Positions 37,712 through 46,882 of a stretch of DNA of 64,000 nt are shown piece after piece (position 1 is the first letter of the stretch; the number at the start of each line of letters is the position of its first letter). Made by a program: the position numbers and the translations under genes. Location of the stretch: NCBI GenBank assembly GCA_016875195.1, contig VGRY01000011.1:1-64000 (forward strand), read 5' to 3'. This DNA comes from Deltaproteobacteria bacterium (GTDB lineage: Bacteria; Desulfobacterota; BSN033; UBA1163). The notes under the pieces were generated by a model, which saw only the letters and a program-made list of their open reading frames with translations, ran no database searches and had not been told where the DNA came from.

Positions 37712-38917
37712 TTAGTTCTCGGCAGAAGGGATTATAATCGAGATCTTTTTTTCTGAGGATTCTCTAAGAATAATGATAATGATTTCTTTACCCCGGCCTT
37801 TTTGAACGACGGCATCGTGGATATCTTTCAGCTTGGTAATCTCTTTTCCGTCAATTGAAACAAATTGGTCTCCGGGGAGAAGGCCGGCCTTTTCCGCCGG
37901 GCTCCCGGGGATCACTCGCTCAATCAACACTCCCTTTGCTTCCTCTTTCTCCTTTAGCACCACGCCGATTCGGGGTCGTTTTTTCTCAAATGGAGAGGGG
38001 TGGGTGATCCAGAGGAAGTCGGCTAAAGGTTCTGAAACCCCCGAAAAAGAAAGGTCCTCATCGAGGTTTTTCTTCCAGGTTTTTAAAACAATGGTTTGGA
38101 AGGGAAGGGGGGTTCTACGATAAAAACGTTTTGGAATTCCAAAATCAAAAACGATGTGGCCACTCCCCGCAATCACAACCATCGTTTTCCCTGCGCCATC
38201 AGGGGATTTAAGAAATTGCGCGAGCGTTTCTGCCATGCCTTCATCCCACAGACATTGGGCTTGATAGAAATGCTTGAACTTTTCAGCAGACCCACCCTGG
38301 TGATCCCTATAGATGGTTTTGATATACGAAAGATGTTCTTTATCGGTCAGGTTGATCTCAGGAAGTTTCGTTTTGTCTTCGGGGGAAAGTTTTTCGATCC
38401 CGGTCTGGGCTACTTTTCTTACAAGATCCCTATGAACATTGAGGGCGATTACTTTCAGACGGTGATTCTTAGCCTCATCAAGGATAGATCGATAGAGTTG
38501 ATAATCCATGCTCCAGGTCTTTTCCCACTGGACCTCCTTGAGAAAATCTTCTTCGGTTAAAAGCCCATGACTCCATTTATCAAGAATCGGTTGCTGGGAC
38601 TTTTCGAACATCTCCATTCCGATGGCCACCTCTTTTCCCTTGGCCATGAGATCTTTGATGATCTTCACCTGAATCTGGTGGTGCTCGACCTGGTCGTGAG
38701 ATTCTCCAACAAAGATCACCCGTGCTCCCTGAAGGTCGTCCGAAAGCTGCTGAAAGGATATTTTTTCACCGGCAGGCAGCTTAATGATTTCCTCTGCCCC
38801 GGGCGGTGGACTGATTTCAGGGACTTTGGACACCCAGAGAGGAGAGACACGCTTCATGCAGCTAGAGGAGAAAAAGAGAAGAGAGGCAATGACTACCCAG
38901 AGGCAATGATTTTTCAT
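37712..38917 (-). CDS. ChaN-like lipoprotein with C-terminal PDZ domain
   Basis: ARVIFVGESHDQVEHHQIQVKIIKDL; GVLIERVIPGSPAEKAGLLPGDQFVSIDGKEI. Confidence 0.82.
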   Translation of the reverse strand: MKNHCLWVVIASLLFFSSSCMKRVSPLWVSKVPEISPPPGAEEIIKLPAGEKISFQQLSDDLQGARVIFVGESHDQVEHHQIQVKIIKDLMAKGKEVAIGMEMFEKSQQPILDKWSHGLLTEEDFLKEVQWEKTWSMDYQLYRSILDEAKNHRLKVIALNVHRDLVRKVAQTGIEKLSPEDKTKLPEINLTDKEHLSYIKTIYRDHQGGSAEKFKHFYQAQCLWDEGMAETLAQFLKSPDGAGKTMVVIAGSGHIVFDFGIPKRFYRRTPLPFQTIVLKTWKKNLDEDLSFSGVSEPLADFLWITHPSPFEKKRPRIGVVLKEKEEAKGVLIERVIPGSPAEKAGLLPGDQFVSIDGKEITKLKDIHDAVVQKGRGKEIIIIILRESSEKKISIIIPSAEN

Positions 38918-39036
38918 ATAATCAATTATAACATTCGACCTTAAGAGTCGAAAGGAGAAGGAACGATCCTTGAAACTTAAAGGAAAATTGTGATATTCAT
39001 TTAAAGAATGCTGATTTTGAAAGAGGGAAGAGACAA

Positions 39037-40071
39037 ATGAAACACGTGAAAATAGCTGTCTTCATCTTATTCATTTCTTTGATTTCTGTCGATTATGCCC
39101 CGGGCCAATCCTCGACAAAAGAATTGGAATCAGAAAAGATAGAGGCATTGCTCGAAAAAATCAAAACGCTTGAGGAATCCATTGCCCAACTTCGTTCAGA
39201 GATCGCATCCGTAGAAAAATATTTCAAAACTATTCAGGCTCGCCCACCTCTCTCTTCTTACAAGCTACCCGCAGAGATGACCCTGTGTGGGGAGAGGGTA
39301 CCCCTTCAGGATAGAACTATCTGGGAGAATCTGGACCGGGAATTTATCATCACCCTGGATAATCATGCCCAGATCCTCTTATGGATGAAGCGGGCGCGCC
39401 GTTACTTCCCCCATATCGAAAAGAGACTGAAGGAGATGAATCTTCCGGATGATCTGAAGTATGTCACGATTACGGAAAGTGCTCTCCGGCCTCATGTGGT
39501 CTCCTCCGCCGGAGCGGCTGGGATCTGGCAGTTTATCCCCTCCACGGGGGAGAAGTACGGGATGAGGAGAAGTAAAACCCTTGATGAGCGTTTCGATTTC
39601 TTTAAAGCAACAGAGGGGGCATTGGGCTATTTGAAAAGCCTTTACGAGGAGTTCGGCAGTTGGACTTTGGCCATGGCGGCCTATAATGTAGGGGAAAATC
39701 GTATCCGGAAGGAGATCGAGCTTCAGAAGACGAGGGATTATTACTATCTTGACCTGCCTATGGAGACAGAGCGATATGTCTATAAGATTGCGGTAGCGAA
39801 GATTATCCTCTCCGATCCAGGGAAGTATGGATTCTCTCTTGAAGATTCGGAGTTTTATGATCCCCTCAAGTTAGAAAGGGTCCAGATTGAACTGAAACAG
39901 CCCCTTCCCATTATGGAAGTGGCGAGGGCTATCGGATTTTATTATAAAGATCTCAAAGAGATGAACCTCCATCTCCCGGATGAGGCGATTCCTGCTGGCA
40001 TCCATTTCCTCAACCTGCCCTCCGGGACCTCCGAACGCTTCTGGAGCTTTTTCAATAACTGGAAGAAGTAG
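39037..40071 (+). CDS. lytic transglycosylase (SLT domain)
   Basis: ESALRPHVVSSAGAAGIWQFIPSTGEKYGM; AAYNVGENRI. Confidence 0.9.
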   Translation: MKHVKIAVFILFISLISVDYAPGQSSTKELESEKIEALLEKIKTLEESIAQLRSEIASVEKYFKTIQARPPLSSYKLPAEMTLCGERVPLQDRTIWENLDREFIITLDNHAQILLWMKRARRYFPHIEKRLKEMNLPDDLKYVTITESALRPHVVSSAGAAGIWQFIPSTGEKYGMRRSKTLDERFDFFKATEGALGYLKSLYEEFGSWTLAMAAYNVGENRIRKEIELQKTRDYYYLDLPMETERYVYKIAVAKIILSDPGKYGFSLEDSEFYDPLKLERVQIELKQPLPIMEVARAIGFYYKDLKEMNLHLPDEAIPAGIHFLNLPSGTSERFWSFFNNWKK

Positions 40072-40080
40072 CCTTTTAAT

Positions 40081-40106
40081 TTTTGTTGAAATTATTCAAC
40101 AAAAGG
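40081..40106 (+). terminator. hairpin downstream of the transglycosylase
   Basis: TTTTTGTTGAA...TTCAACAAAA. Confidence 0.5.
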
Positions 40107-40363
40107 AATATCCTTCATATTTAAAGACCGTATAGCAATCACAGGCGATGGAGGAGAGGCAGTCAGGTTCCAAAGATTTAGGATGCGGGTCTTTTATACT
40201 AAGGGAAATGGTCACCTACGTAAAATCGAATGCTTTCATGTTCTTGGCATGTTGAATTCCGAACGGTTAAAGGTTGCCGCCCTAAATCTTTTCCACCCGA
40301 CCGCCTCTCCCCCATTTCGGAAATCGGTTTTTTAATATTACAACACAACCTCTAAGAGAAGGG

Positions 40364-41902
40364 ATGGTGAGTGTGGACAAGGAACGGATTCTAATCGTCG
40401 ACGATGAACCTCTCGTTCTGGAGATGGTTGCCTCATATGTGAGCCACCTCGGATTTGAGCGGACAACAGCCAGAAATGGCAGGGAGGCATTGGAGCGGTT
40501 AAGAAGTGAACCGGTTACGATTTTAGTCACCGACATCAGGATGCCTGAGATGGATGGATTTGAGTTGATGAAAGCGGTCCGGTCCGAGTTCCCGGATATC
40601 CATATCGTCGCCATGACGGCCCATGGCGCCTCCTATACATTCACCGATGTAGTTGAATGGGGAGCGACGGATTATATCCCCAAACCTTTCTCCCTCGATG
40701 AGATGAGAGCCAAATTAAACAGGGTCGTCCGTGAGAGAGAGCTCCTTCGGGATTTAAAGCAGAAATCCTTGGAACTGGAAAAGGCAAACGAGGATCTAAA
40801 AAGACTCGACAATTTGAAGTCGATCTTCGTCTCAAGCGTTTCGCATGAACTCCGGACCCCATTGACGGTCATCAAAGAATTCATCTCTCTGACGCTCGAA
40901 GGACACGGGGGAACCCTCACCGAAGATCAGAGAGAGTATCTGGGCATCGCCCATAAAAATATTTTGCGTCTGACGAACCTCATCGATACGCTCCTAGACT
41001 TTTCGAGAATCGAGTCCGGCAAAGGACTGCAATTGAAGTTCGAGCCCGCCCGTCTGGTGGAGGTGGTTGAAGACGCATCGATGACTTTATCCCAATCGCT
41101 GGTAGAGAAGAGGATTACCCTTGAAAATGGGCTCGATCCGGATATGCCTCAGGTTCTGATCGATCGGAATCGGCTGGTCGAAGTGTTGATTAACCTGATG
41201 AACAACGGCATTAAGTTTACTCCAGGCGGGGGCAAGATCACGATCGATACAAGAGGGCTGACGGAAACTCGGGATTACCTGAAGATGGTGGTGAGTGATA
41301 CGGGCATTGGGATTCCTCCTGAAGATTTGCCTAAAGTGTTTGACCGATTCTACCAAAGCCATAATACAGGGATTTCCATGGGATCGGGTCTGGGGCTTGC
41401 CATCACCAAAGAGATCATCGAGGGGCACCGGGGAACCATCCAGGCCGAGAGCCGGCTGGGAAGCGGTACAACCTTCATTTTCACCCTTCCCCTACTTGGA
41501 GTGCATAACATCTTTCAACTTCTTATTGAACCAATGCTGGAAGAATCTGCGAAAGACGGAATCCCCTTTTCCATGCTCCGCATCAAGTTCTGGGACCCGA
41601 AGATGAAACGGGAGGTGGTCTTAAGCCACGACTCCTGGGGAAGTGTCAAATATGCACTCCAGAAGATGGTCCGTTCGGTTGATATCGTTATCCCCTTTCC
41701 AAACAGCCTCATCTATCTCTTCTCGTTTATTGACCAGAAGCTGGCCAAGGAGATCGGAGAGAGGGTAGAGGTGAAACTGACCCAGGGAGGATATGTCCCT
41801 AAGGGAACGGAGGTTCAATTTACAACTTACTCCTTCCCTCATGATTGCGAATCAAAAGAAGAATTTTTAAAGGGGTGCCATCAGCTTATCAAGGTGGAAT
41901 AA
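40364..41902 (+). CDS. response regulator-histidine kinase hybrid with extra C-terminal domain
   Basis: receiver ILIVDDEPLVLEMV; H-box VSSVSHELRTPLTVIKEF; extra ~130 aa after GSGTTFIFTLPL. Confidence 0.9.
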   Translation: MVSVDKERILIVDDEPLVLEMVASYVSHLGFERTTARNGREALERLRSEPVTILVTDIRMPEMDGFELMKAVRSEFPDIHIVAMTAHGASYTFTDVVEWGATDYIPKPFSLDEMRAKLNRVVRERELLRDLKQKSLELEKANEDLKRLDNLKSIFVSSVSHELRTPLTVIKEFISLTLEGHGGTLTEDQREYLGIAHKNILRLTNLIDTLLDFSRIESGKGLQLKFEPARLVEVVEDASMTLSQSLVEKRITLENGLDPDMPQVLIDRNRLVEVLINLMNNGIKFTPGGGKITIDTRGLTETRDYLKMVVSDTGIGIPPEDLPKVFDRFYQSHNTGISMGSGLGLAITKEIIEGHRGTIQAESRLGSGTTFIFTLPLLGVHNIFQLLIEPMLEESAKDGIPFSMLRIKFWDPKMKREVVLSHDSWGSVKYALQKMVRSVDIVIPFPNSLIYLFSFIDQKLAKEIGERVEVKLTQGGYVPKGTEVQFTTYSFPHDCESKEEFLKGCHQLIKVE

Positions 41903-41925
41903 ACCCCTTCAAAAGAACTTTGGTC

Positions 41926-41974
41926 TAACCCCACCTCCCCTCCCCTTAGATTAAGGGGAGGTAGGGAGGGGTTA
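41926..41974. repeat. C/G-rich palindrome family B, copy 3
   Basis: TAACCCCACCTCCCCTCCCCTTAGATTAAGGGGAGGTAGGGAGGGGTTA. Confidence 0.88.
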
Positions 41975-42020
41975 ATAGCGGGATAAGGAAGTTACATCTA
42001 CAGGGAGTGGCTATCCTATT

Positions 42021-42305
42021 ATGAAAATGTTATTGGCAATCTGTGTCTTACTTGCCATCGCAATGGCCTGTGATGGCAAACCTTCCTCCTCGCAGGGGAA
42101 GTCTGAAACTTTACCCGTTCAGAAAGTGACCATCGAAAAAGAGAAGATTCAGAAGGAAGAACCTCTTCCTCCCGATGTGAAAATCAAGTTGAAACGGGAT
42201 GGGAAGGATAACTATTCCTGGGAACTGAGCGGTTCGGATGTAAACGAGGTCCTCAAGATCAATGAAAAACTGAGAAAACAGTTGGGCGGAGAACAGCATA
42301 AATAG
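42021..42305 (+). CDS. small hypothetical lipoprotein
   Basis: MKMLLAICVLLAIAMACDGKP lipobox-like. Confidence 0.6.
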   Translation: MKMLLAICVLLAIAMACDGKPSSSQGKSETLPVQKVTIEKEKIQKEEPLPPDVKIKLKRDGKDNYSWELSGSDVNEVLKINEKLRKQLGGEQHK

Positions 42306-42318
42306 CAACGGATTGATG

Positions 42319-42383
42319 GTTTATTGGGTTTTTTGGGTTCATTGGGTTATAGTGTTAACCCAACAACTCAAACAACTAATAAT
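42319..42383. repeat. short-word hairpin element (TTGGGTT words)
   Basis: TTTATTGGGTTTTTTGGGTTCATTGGGTTA / TAACCCAACAACTCAAACAACTAATAA. Confidence 0.8.
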
Positions 42384-42397
42384 CTTATGTAGGTGAA

Positions 42398-42631
42398 ATG
42401 ATGGAAGCATATTTTGAACAGATCTTTAAGGATCTTCCCTTTGGGCTGGGCATTGCCATACTCATCTTTTTGGGAATCCTCCTGATCATCTGGCTTCTCC
42501 TCCCCCTCTGGGTGTTATTCATCCAATGGAACACTGGAAAAATCAGAGATGAGATCCGGAGGCTTGCCGATCAGCTCGAAAGCAGGGAGGGGAACGGAAG
42601 GGATAAACATGTCTCTGGGCCGAAGGATTAA
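42398..42631 (+). CDS. small membrane protein
   Basis: single TM segment LGIAILIFLGILLIIWLLLPLWVLF. Confidence 0.55.
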   Translation: MMEAYFEQIFKDLPFGLGIAILIFLGILLIIWLLLPLWVLFIQWNTGKIRDEIRRLADQLESREGNGRDKHVSGPKD

Positions 42632-43043
42632 AACGGTCCTCGTTTTCTTTCTGCTTCTCCCGATCTCCCTGGCCTATTCCCAAAACCTCCCCAAGATTCC
42701 CTTATACATCAAAGATAAAGAGATTCGAGTGGAGGTGGCCAGGACCCCTGGGGAGAGGGCTGAGGGATTGATGAATAGAAAGCATTTAGGGAAGGAAGAC
42801 GGGATGTTTTTTATCTTTGAGGAGGAGGGGTATCACAGTTTCTGGATGAAGAATACTTTGATTCCACTCAGCATTGCCTTCATCGACAAAGAAGGCCGGA
42901 TTGTGAAGATCACAGATATGAAACCCCTGACCCTCGATTCCCATCCCCCACCAAGGCCAGTTCTTTATGCCCTGGAGATGAATCAAGGGTGGTTCTCTAA
43001 GAATGGGATCAAGGCAGGAGATGTGGTGAGGTTCTCTAAATAG
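42609..43043 (+). CDS. DUF192-family secreted protein
   Basis: VEVARTPGERAEGLMNRKHLGKEDGMFFIFEEEGYHSFWMKNTLIPLSIAFID. Confidence 0.9.
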   Translation: MSLGRRIKTVLVFFLLLPISLAYSQNLPKIPLYIKDKEIRVEVARTPGERAEGLMNRKHLGKEDGMFFIFEEEGYHSFWMKNTLIPLSIAFIDKEGRIVKITDMKPLTLDSHPPPRPVLYALEMNQGWFSKNGIKAGDVVRFSK

Positions 43044-43133
43044 TTCGGAAAAAAAGTTTTGAGTTCGGAGTTCAGGGTTCGGAGTAAAAAATAAATCTAA
43101 AACTCCGAACTACGAACTCATTGCTCCGAACTA
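43041..43133. repeat. short-word hairpin element (GTTCGGA subfamily) between convergent genes
   Basis: TAGTTCGGA...TGAGTTCGGAGTTCAGGGTTCGGAGT / ACTCCGAACTACGAACTCATTGCTCCGAACTA. Confidence 0.9.
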
Positions 43134-44531
43134 GGCCGTATCGTAATTCCCGATCCAGCAGTAGAGGCAGAGTTTTTCACGGGGCAGCCCGATTGCTTCT
43201 ACCATATCTTCAATTTTTTGATATTTCAATGTAGTCACTCCCAGTTCCTTCCCAATCCAATCCACCATCCGTTTATATTTTTTTGATCCCTGGTCAATAT
43301 ATTCCCTGACATCTTCGATCTCTTTTCCCTCGAGAGCCTGGATTGCCTTTCGTGCGGCCAGTTCATCAATGGAGCGGGTTGAAAGTGCGAACCGACAGGG
43401 AAACATCAGAGGAGGACAGGCGGGTCGAATATGAACTTCCTTGGCTCCACACTCCTTAAGTTTTTTAATCGTGAAGTTCTTCAATTGGGTTCCCCTGACG
43501 ATGGAGTCTTCACAGAGGACAATCCGATTTCCACAGATCACTTCTTTGACGGGGATGAGTTTCATCGTTGCCACGAGGTCGCGAATTTCTTGAGAAGGAG
43601 GAGTATAACTTCTTCCATATCCGGGCGTATATTTGACTAGTGGCCTTCGATAGGGAAGTCCGGATTCCATTGCATACCCGATGGCATGACCCACGCCTGA
43701 ATCAGGAACGCCCGCCACCAAGTCTGCTTTGATGTTATCCCCTTTGGCCAGAGATCTACCGCATCGCTCTCTGACCAGCTCCACGCTGATGCCTTCGTAA
43801 CTCGAAGCAGGGTAACCGGTATAGATCCACAGGAAGGAGCAGATCTGATTTTTATTTTGCCCAAGGGCTTTTTCTTCTAATCCAGATTTCCCCATGAAGA
43901 TGACCTCACCCGGGTCGAGATACTTTTTGATTCGAAAACCTAAATTCAAAAAGGAACAGGTTTCTGTGGCGATCGCGTACTCTCCATTTTTTTCTCCGAC
44001 CACCAGAGGGGTTCGACCCAAGCGATCCCGGGCCGCGTAGATCCCTTCTTTTTTCAGAAGGAGAATGGAAGCAGAGCCTTTAATCCGGTCATAGACCCCT
44101 TCTATTCCTTCAAGGAGGGTGCGGCCCCGGGTGATGAGTTTGGCGACCAATTCAACGGAGTTCATCCCGCCATGCGACATCTCGCCGAAGGTCTCCCCTT
44201 CTTTGAGAAGTTCTGAGCCCAATTCTTCGACATTCTCTATCAATCCGGCTACGACAATAGCAAACGTGCCGAACTTGGATCCGATGATCAAAGGCTGGGG
44301 ATCCCGATCGCTGATCACTCCAATGCCGATGCGTCCTTTCATTTCTTTATACTCATCGAAGAATTTCGACTTAAATTGTGATTTGCTGATATCATGGATG
44401 GAACGGTAGAACCGCTTTCCAAAAACGGCCATGCCTCCGTATTCTGTCCCCATATGGGAATGATAATCGATTCCGTAAAGCAACATGTCCGCGCAGTTCT
44501 TTTTTGATACGATTCCAAAAATGCCGCTCAT
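43131..44531 (-). CDS. amidophosphoribosyltransferase-like (PurF paralogue, MSGIFGI N-terminus)
   Basis: Ntn-hydrolase-like N-term SGIFGIVSKK; PRTase motif RIVLCEDSIVRGTQLKNF. Confidence 0.85.
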   Translation of the reverse strand: MSGIFGIVSKKNCADMLLYGIDYHSHMGTEYGGMAVFGKRFYRSIHDISKSQFKSKFFDEYKEMKGRIGIGVISDRDPQPLIIGSKFGTFAIVVAGLIENVEELGSELLKEGETFGEMSHGGMNSVELVAKLITRGRTLLEGIEGVYDRIKGSASILLLKKEGIYAARDRLGRTPLVVGEKNGEYAIATETCSFLNLGFRIKKYLDPGEVIFMGKSGLEEKALGQNKNQICSFLWIYTGYPASSYEGISVELVRERCGRSLAKGDNIKADLVAGVPDSGVGHAIGYAMESGLPYRRPLVKYTPGYGRSYTPPSQEIRDLVATMKLIPVKEVICGNRIVLCEDSIVRGTQLKNFTIKKLKECGAKEVHIRPACPPLMFPCRFALSTRSIDELAARKAIQALEGKEIEDVREYIDQGSKKYKRMVDWIGKELGVTTLKYQKIEDMVEAIGLPREKLCLYCWIGNYDTA

Positions 44532-44621
44532 AGATCCTCCTTCATCCAATTTTGCTTTAACCCAATAACAAAGCAATACTGCATTGTCAATACAATTCGG
44601 GGCCCCTGTAACAGCGAGGCA

Positions 44622-45056
44622 TTATGAGATCGGGATCCATTGCATGATGATGGCGTCTTCGTTCCCGTAATAATTTTTGGAGATACCGATCTTCTCGAAT
44701 CCCAAATGTGAGTAAAAGACTTGCGCCCCGAGATTGCTTCTCCTTACCTCCACCTGTAATCTTTTTAAATCAGGGATCTCCATCGCCTTTTGGAGAAGCT
44801 CTTTCCCGATCCCCTTTCTTCTCTGCGAGGGAAGAACGGCGATAGAAATGATGCGCCCCTCCGGAATGAAGATGATGTAGCCCCAAACCTGATTCCTCTG
44901 ATCAGCGGAGGTTTCTGTATAGACGAGAAACGTTTCAGGGCAGAAGGAATGGAGCTCGATGAAGGTCATCCGGTCGTAGGGAGATTTCGGGAAGGATTCC
45001 TGTTCGATTTTAAGAATGGCGTCTAAGTCTGATAGAGAGAAAGGCCTAATCATCAA
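44622..45056 (-). CDS. rimI: ribosomal-protein-alanine N-acetyltransferase (GNAT)
   Basis: ISIAVLPSQRRKGIGKELLQKAME; LEVRRSN. Confidence 0.85.
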   Translation of the reverse strand: MMIRPFSLSDLDAILKIEQESFPKSPYDRMTFIELHSFCPETFLVYTETSADQRNQVWGYIIFIPEGRIISIAVLPSQRRKGIGKELLQKAMEIPDLKRLQVEVRRSNLGAQVFYSHLGFEKIGISKNYYGNEDAIIMQWIPIS

Positions 45057-45766
45057 TCTTTCTTTATTCCAGAAATGATGGAAGCAACCCCTCCTGTCAA
45101 CGGTCGGGAAAAGACATTTGCCAATCCAGATTTCCTCATCAATCCTTCATATTCTTCAGCATATCGAAAATGAAGGACAGACTCAGGAAGATAGGCATAG
45201 GCCCCTCTGTCGCCGGAGATCCATCCGCCAATCCATGGAAGAATCTTTTTAAAATAAATTGGATAGAGCCTTTTCATCACCCCCTTCTGCGGGAAGGTAA
45301 ATTCAAGGATCACAACCCTGCCACCCGGCCTGACGACACGGACCATTTCCGAGACAGCTTGTTCCTTCTCCACAATATTTCTTAAACCGAAGGCGATCAT
45401 TACACCATTGAAGGAGTTCTTCCGGAAGGGGAGGGACAGGGCATCTCCAAGACCAATGGCAACTTTCTGGAGAAGTCCTTTTTCCGAAAGTTTTTCGTGG
45501 GCTCTCCTGATCATCGGTTCCGAGAAGTCAAACCCGAAGACCTTTCTTCCGTGATTCTCCTGTTGAATCATTTCTATCGCCACATCTCCTGTGCCCGTGG
45601 CAATATCGAGCATCCAGCCATTGGCCCCCTTGAATTCACGGACCGCCATCTTTCTCCAGTAGACATCTCTCCTCATGCTGAGAAGGTGATTGAGAAGGTC
45701 ATAAGTGGGAGCGATATTGTTAAAGAGGTTTCGAATGGATTCAGGATGCAGTGAGTAGGTTTTCAT
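45053..45766 (-). CDS. ubiE: demethylmenaquinone/ubiquinone methyltransferase
   Basis: FNNIAPTYDLLNHLLSMRRDVYWRK; MLDIATGTGDVAIEM; IAFGLRNI. Confidence 0.93.
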   Translation of the reverse strand: MKTYSLHPESIRNLFNNIAPTYDLLNHLLSMRRDVYWRKMAVREFKGANGWMLDIATGTGDVAIEMIQQENHGRKVFGFDFSEPMIRRAHEKLSEKGLLQKVAIGLGDALSLPFRKNSFNGVMIAFGLRNIVEKEQAVSEMVRVVRPGGRVVILEFTFPQKGVMKRLYPIYFKKILPWIGGWISGDRGAYAYLPESVLHFRYAEEYEGLMRKSGLANVFSRPLTGGVASIISGIKKD

Positions 45767-45843
45767 TTGGGAAGATTATAGCAGAAGAGACTCGGTACAG
45801 GCAATTGACATCTCCCTCTGTTAAAAGTAGAATATTTAAAATT

Positions 45844-46722
45844 ATGAAAACGAGAGTAACAAACTTGATCCTCCTCATTGTTTTAATTCTCTTTGTTACC
45901 CCGTGTTATGGAGAGATGTATAAATGGGTGGATGAGAAGGGGACACTCCATTTCGCTGACGACCTTTCAAAAGTTCCCGAGAAATACCGCCCCGATGCTG
46001 AGTTGCGGAAGCCTCCCAAAGAGATGAAGGAGGTTTCTGTGCCGGAGGCTCAGGAGAAACCCAAAACCGTTCCGGGTATGACCTCTCCTCCAGTCAAAAC
46101 CGAAGCTGCAGGATATGAAGTGCCGCTTTTCAGACGACATGAGCTGTGGCTTACGGAAGTTGTGTTGAACGGAAGCGCCAAGCATTATTTTATTGTGGAT
46201 ACAGGGGCAAGCTTTACCCTCATCAGCCGACAGATCGCCAATGAGCTTGGGATCCCTATTAACGATACGACCCCTTTTATTCGTGTTGCGAGTGTGAGCG
46301 ATGTGATGCTCACCCCGTTGGTGACGTTAAGGTCCATACGGGTGGGAAAAGCAGAAGTTGAAAATGTCGACACCCTCGTTTATAGCATGCCATCCTATCA
46401 GGGCCTATTAGGAAATTCATTCCTTAACAAGTTCAAGGTGGTGCTCGATTCCATCAACGGAAAGATGACTCTTTATTCGATGCAGGGAACACCCTCTCCG
46501 GACCGGCCGGGAGGATTCAGCAGGGATTACTGGATCGGTCAATTCAAGTTTTATAACCGGAACCTCGAAGAATTGAGAAGGCTCAAGGCCAGTTATGAAG
46601 GCCGCGGATCACAAGCAGAACTGAACCGGATCAATAATGCAATCCGGTATTTTGAAGGTCAACTGAGCGAATTAGAACGGAAAGCCTCCTTCGCAGGGGT
46701 GCCCAGGAATTGGAGAGAATAA
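45844..46722 (+). CDS. DUF4124 domain plus retropepsin-like aspartic protease
   Basis: EMYKWVDEKGTLHFADDLSKVPEKY; YFIVDTGASFTLISRQIANELG; LLGNSFLNKF. Confidence 0.85.
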   Translation: MKTRVTNLILLIVLILFVTPCYGEMYKWVDEKGTLHFADDLSKVPEKYRPDAELRKPPKEMKEVSVPEAQEKPKTVPGMTSPPVKTEAAGYEVPLFRRHELWLTEVVLNGSAKHYFIVDTGASFTLISRQIANELGIPINDTTPFIRVASVSDVMLTPLVTLRSIRVGKAEVENVDTLVYSMPSYQGLLGNSFLNKFKVVLDSINGKMTLYSMQGTPSPDRPGGFSRDYWIGQFKFYNRNLEELRRLKASYEGRGSQAELNRINNAIRYFEGQLSELERKASFAGVPRNWRE

Positions 46723-46747
46723 CACCACTGTTATACAATGGAAACAT

Positions 46748-46866
46748 TAAAATTCGAAGCACGAAATTCGAAACAAACACGAATGTCCAAAATCTGAATG
46801 TTTTAAACAAAAAGATTTTTGAATTTTGGAATTGTTTCGAACTTCGATATTCGGATTTCGGATTTG
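46748..46866. repeat. short-word hairpin element (AATTCGAA subfamily)
   Basis: AAAATTCGAAGCACGAAATTCGAAACAAACACGAATGTCC / GGAATTGTTTCGAACTTCGATATTCGGATTTCGGATTT. Confidence 0.88.
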
Positions 46867-46882
46867 CCTGGCGAAGCCAGGA

